A program made the position numbers and the translations under genes. Positions 5,866 to 6,575 of a stretch of 6,575 bases of DNA are shown piece after piece (within the stretch, counting starts at the first letter, position 1; every line of letters starts with the position of its first letter). The notes under the pieces are model-generated. The model was not told where the DNA came from. It did not search any database and was given only the letters and a program-made list of their open reading frames with translations. This DNA comes from Treponema sp. (lineage in GTDB: Bacteria; Spirochaetota; Spirochaetia; Treponematales; Breznakiellaceae), in contig JAITAW010000172.1 in the NCBI GenBank assembly GCA_031283905.1, positions 1 through 6,575 of the forward strand. The letters run 5' to 3'.

Positions 5866-5892
5866 CATGCGGCGGGCTATTCCCGCCGCATG
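5866..5892. repeat. Perfect 11-bp inverted repeat with 5-base loop
   Basis: CATGCGGCGGG (5866-5876), loop CTATT, then CCCGCCGCATG (5882-5892). Pairing is perfect and 9 of 11 pairs are GC-rich core, so either transcript would fold into a very stable hairpin. Neither strand has a T-tract after it, so it is not a standard intrinsic terminator. It lies just past the intron-like stretch, on the pta side of the fabH promoter. It may end the pta transcript by blocking exonuclease, or be a dispersed REP-like element. Confidence 0.75.
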
Positions 5893-6134
5893 CCGTAGTA
5901 GGTACGCAGGCAGGCGATGTCAGACACCCGCCTTTTCTCTCCGCGTTCCGCATGAAACCGCGGCTCAGGACATTTTTACAAACCAGGAAGCCTGTGGTTT
6001 GAATCGGTCATCGGGACGGGTTTCCGTTCCGGCAACGTTCAAGCCGTTCTTCCTCGTCAATTTGGTCGCTTTTTTCAAACCAACCCGTTTCCATAAGGCG
6101 GCGCGTATGCTCCGCCCATGTATTTCCCGCACTA
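5893..6134. other. Remainder of pta-fabH gap, no gene seen
   Basis: Apart from the weak terminator candidate, this part holds a 7-bp hairpin with one G-U pair (GGGACGG-GTTT-CCGTTCC, 6013-6030) and a minus-strand open frame of about 55 codons directly after pta. That frame is basic, has no Shine-Dalgarno site, and matches no family I know. A long plus-strand frame (5663-6337) crosses this region and runs antisense into pta; it is explained under rejected items. No plsX, rpmF, acpP or ackA is present. Confidence 0.5.
5912..5940 (+). terminator. Weak plus-strand terminator candidate
   Basis: AGGCG (5912-5916) can pair with CGCCT (5929-5933) around a 12-base loop, followed by TTTCTCT. The stem is short and the tract is interrupted. 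It would stop any plus-strand transcript coming from the intron-like region. Low confidence. Confidence 0.2.
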
Positions 6135-6575
6135 CTAAAAACCCCTGCTCAATGTTACCGCGGCCGTTACCACAATGTCATCGACGGACGCGCCGCGTGA
6201 AAGGTCGCTTATGGGTTTGCGGAAACCTTGCAGGAAAGGACCAAAGGCTTCCGCGTTGCCGAGACGCTGTACGAGTTTGTACCCGATATTGCCTGACGCG
6301 AGATTCGGGAATACCAGCGTGTTCACCTTGCCTCTGATGGGGCTGCCCGGGGCTTTTTTGTCCGTAACGGAGGGAACAAGCGCGGCGTCCGCCTGAAGCT
6401 CGCCGTCAAACAGGAAGTCCGGGTTGCGGGATGTGAGGATTTCAACCGCTTTCTGCACCTTGCCCACATCGTCAAATTTTGCGTCAGCGGAACCCTTGGT
6501 GGAAAAAGAAAGCAGCGCCACAACCGGCTCAACGCCCAGGAATTCGCGGCAAGACCGGGCGGCGCTTACGGCGAT
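6135..6575 (-). CDS. pta: Phosphate acetyltransferase (Pta), C-terminal part only
   Basis: This enzyme interconverts acetyl-CoA and acetyl phosphate; with acetate kinase it produces or uses acetate. The window shows the last 146 codons and the TAG stop at 6137-6135; the rest lies beyond 6575. Visible family motifs begin with FLGVEPVVALLSFSTKGSA (12-30 of the fragment). They continue through FDGELQADAAL (about 56-66), FPNLASGNIGYKLVQRL (89-105) and the active-site segment DLSRGASVDDIV. There Ser126, Arg127 and Asp133 correspond to the conserved CoA/phosphate-binding residues of the PTA fold. The C-terminus ends a few residues after this motif, as is normal. No ackA follows. About 500 bases separate it from fabH, which has its own promoter, so the two are probably not one operon. 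Confidence 0.96.
   Translation of the reverse strand: MAVSAARSCREFLGVEPVVALLSFSTKGSADAKFDDVGKVQKAVEILTSRNPDFLFDGELQADAALVPSVTDKKAPGSPIRGKVNTLVFPNLASGNIGYKLVQRLGNAEAFGPFLQGFRKPISDLSRGASVDDIVVTAAVTLSRGF

Noticed and set aside
5990..6012. GGTTTGAATC resembling a tRNA T-loop
   Set aside because: The flanking bases cannot form the T-stem, and no acceptor or anticodon arm is found around it.
5663..6337. 224-codon plus-strand frame with an excellent GGAGG site 7 bases before its ATG
   Set aside because: Its product is rich in Arg, Ser, Pro and Cys, matches no family, and its last 200 bases run antisense through the conserved end of pta. The GGAGG lies in the intron-like stretch, so I treat the frame as an artefact of that element.

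Overview
This is a bacterial chromosomal window, slightly above half GC. Every confidently identified gene lies on the minus strand, so transcription runs from right to left. The genes are housekeeping metabolism. From high to low coordinates they are the 3' part of pta (acetyl-CoA/acetyl-phosphate exchange), fabH-fabD (start of type II fatty-acid synthesis), lysC (aspartokinase), and dapB-dapA (diaminopimelate/lysine branch). The phylum cannot be fixed from the sequence. Monofunctional lysC, a plant/AK-III-like aspartokinase and the split gene order fit several diderm groups; Spirochaetota is only a guess.

Layout. Positions 6135-6575 hold the C-terminal 146 codons of pta. A gap of about 500 bases (5641-6134) follows. 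It contains a plus-strand stretch that resembles the 5' (domain I) part of a group II intron plus the first codons of its encoded protein, a perfect 11-bp hairpin, and otherwise no recognisable gene. A strong sigma-70-type promoter then starts fabH, followed 27 bases later by fabD with its own Shine-Dalgarno site and a likely terminator. The gap 3118-3580 holds no intact gene. It shows a plus-strand promoter with a 22-codon ORF and a broken minus-strand reading frame. lysC and the dapBA pair each have their own promoter. dapA starts inside the dapB stop codon (GTGA overlap) and runs off the left edge about ten residues before its expected end.

How the genes work together. LysC phosphorylates aspartate. 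DapA condenses aspartate semialdehyde with pyruvate, and DapB reduces the product toward meso-diaminopimelate and lysine; asd is not in the window. FabD loads malonyl onto ACP and FabH makes the first acetoacetyl-ACP, so Pta, FabH and FabD all draw on the acetyl-CoA/malonyl-CoA pool.

The least expected signal is regulatory. The -10 hexamers of lysC and dapB both end exactly 9 bases before the start codon, and neither gene has a convincing Shine-Dalgarno site. Both mRNAs are therefore predicted to be leaderless or nearly so, while the operon-internal genes fabD and dapA carry strong Shine-Dalgarno sites. I found no CRISPR array, tRNA, rRNA or complete mobile element, and no new defence or biosynthetic system.
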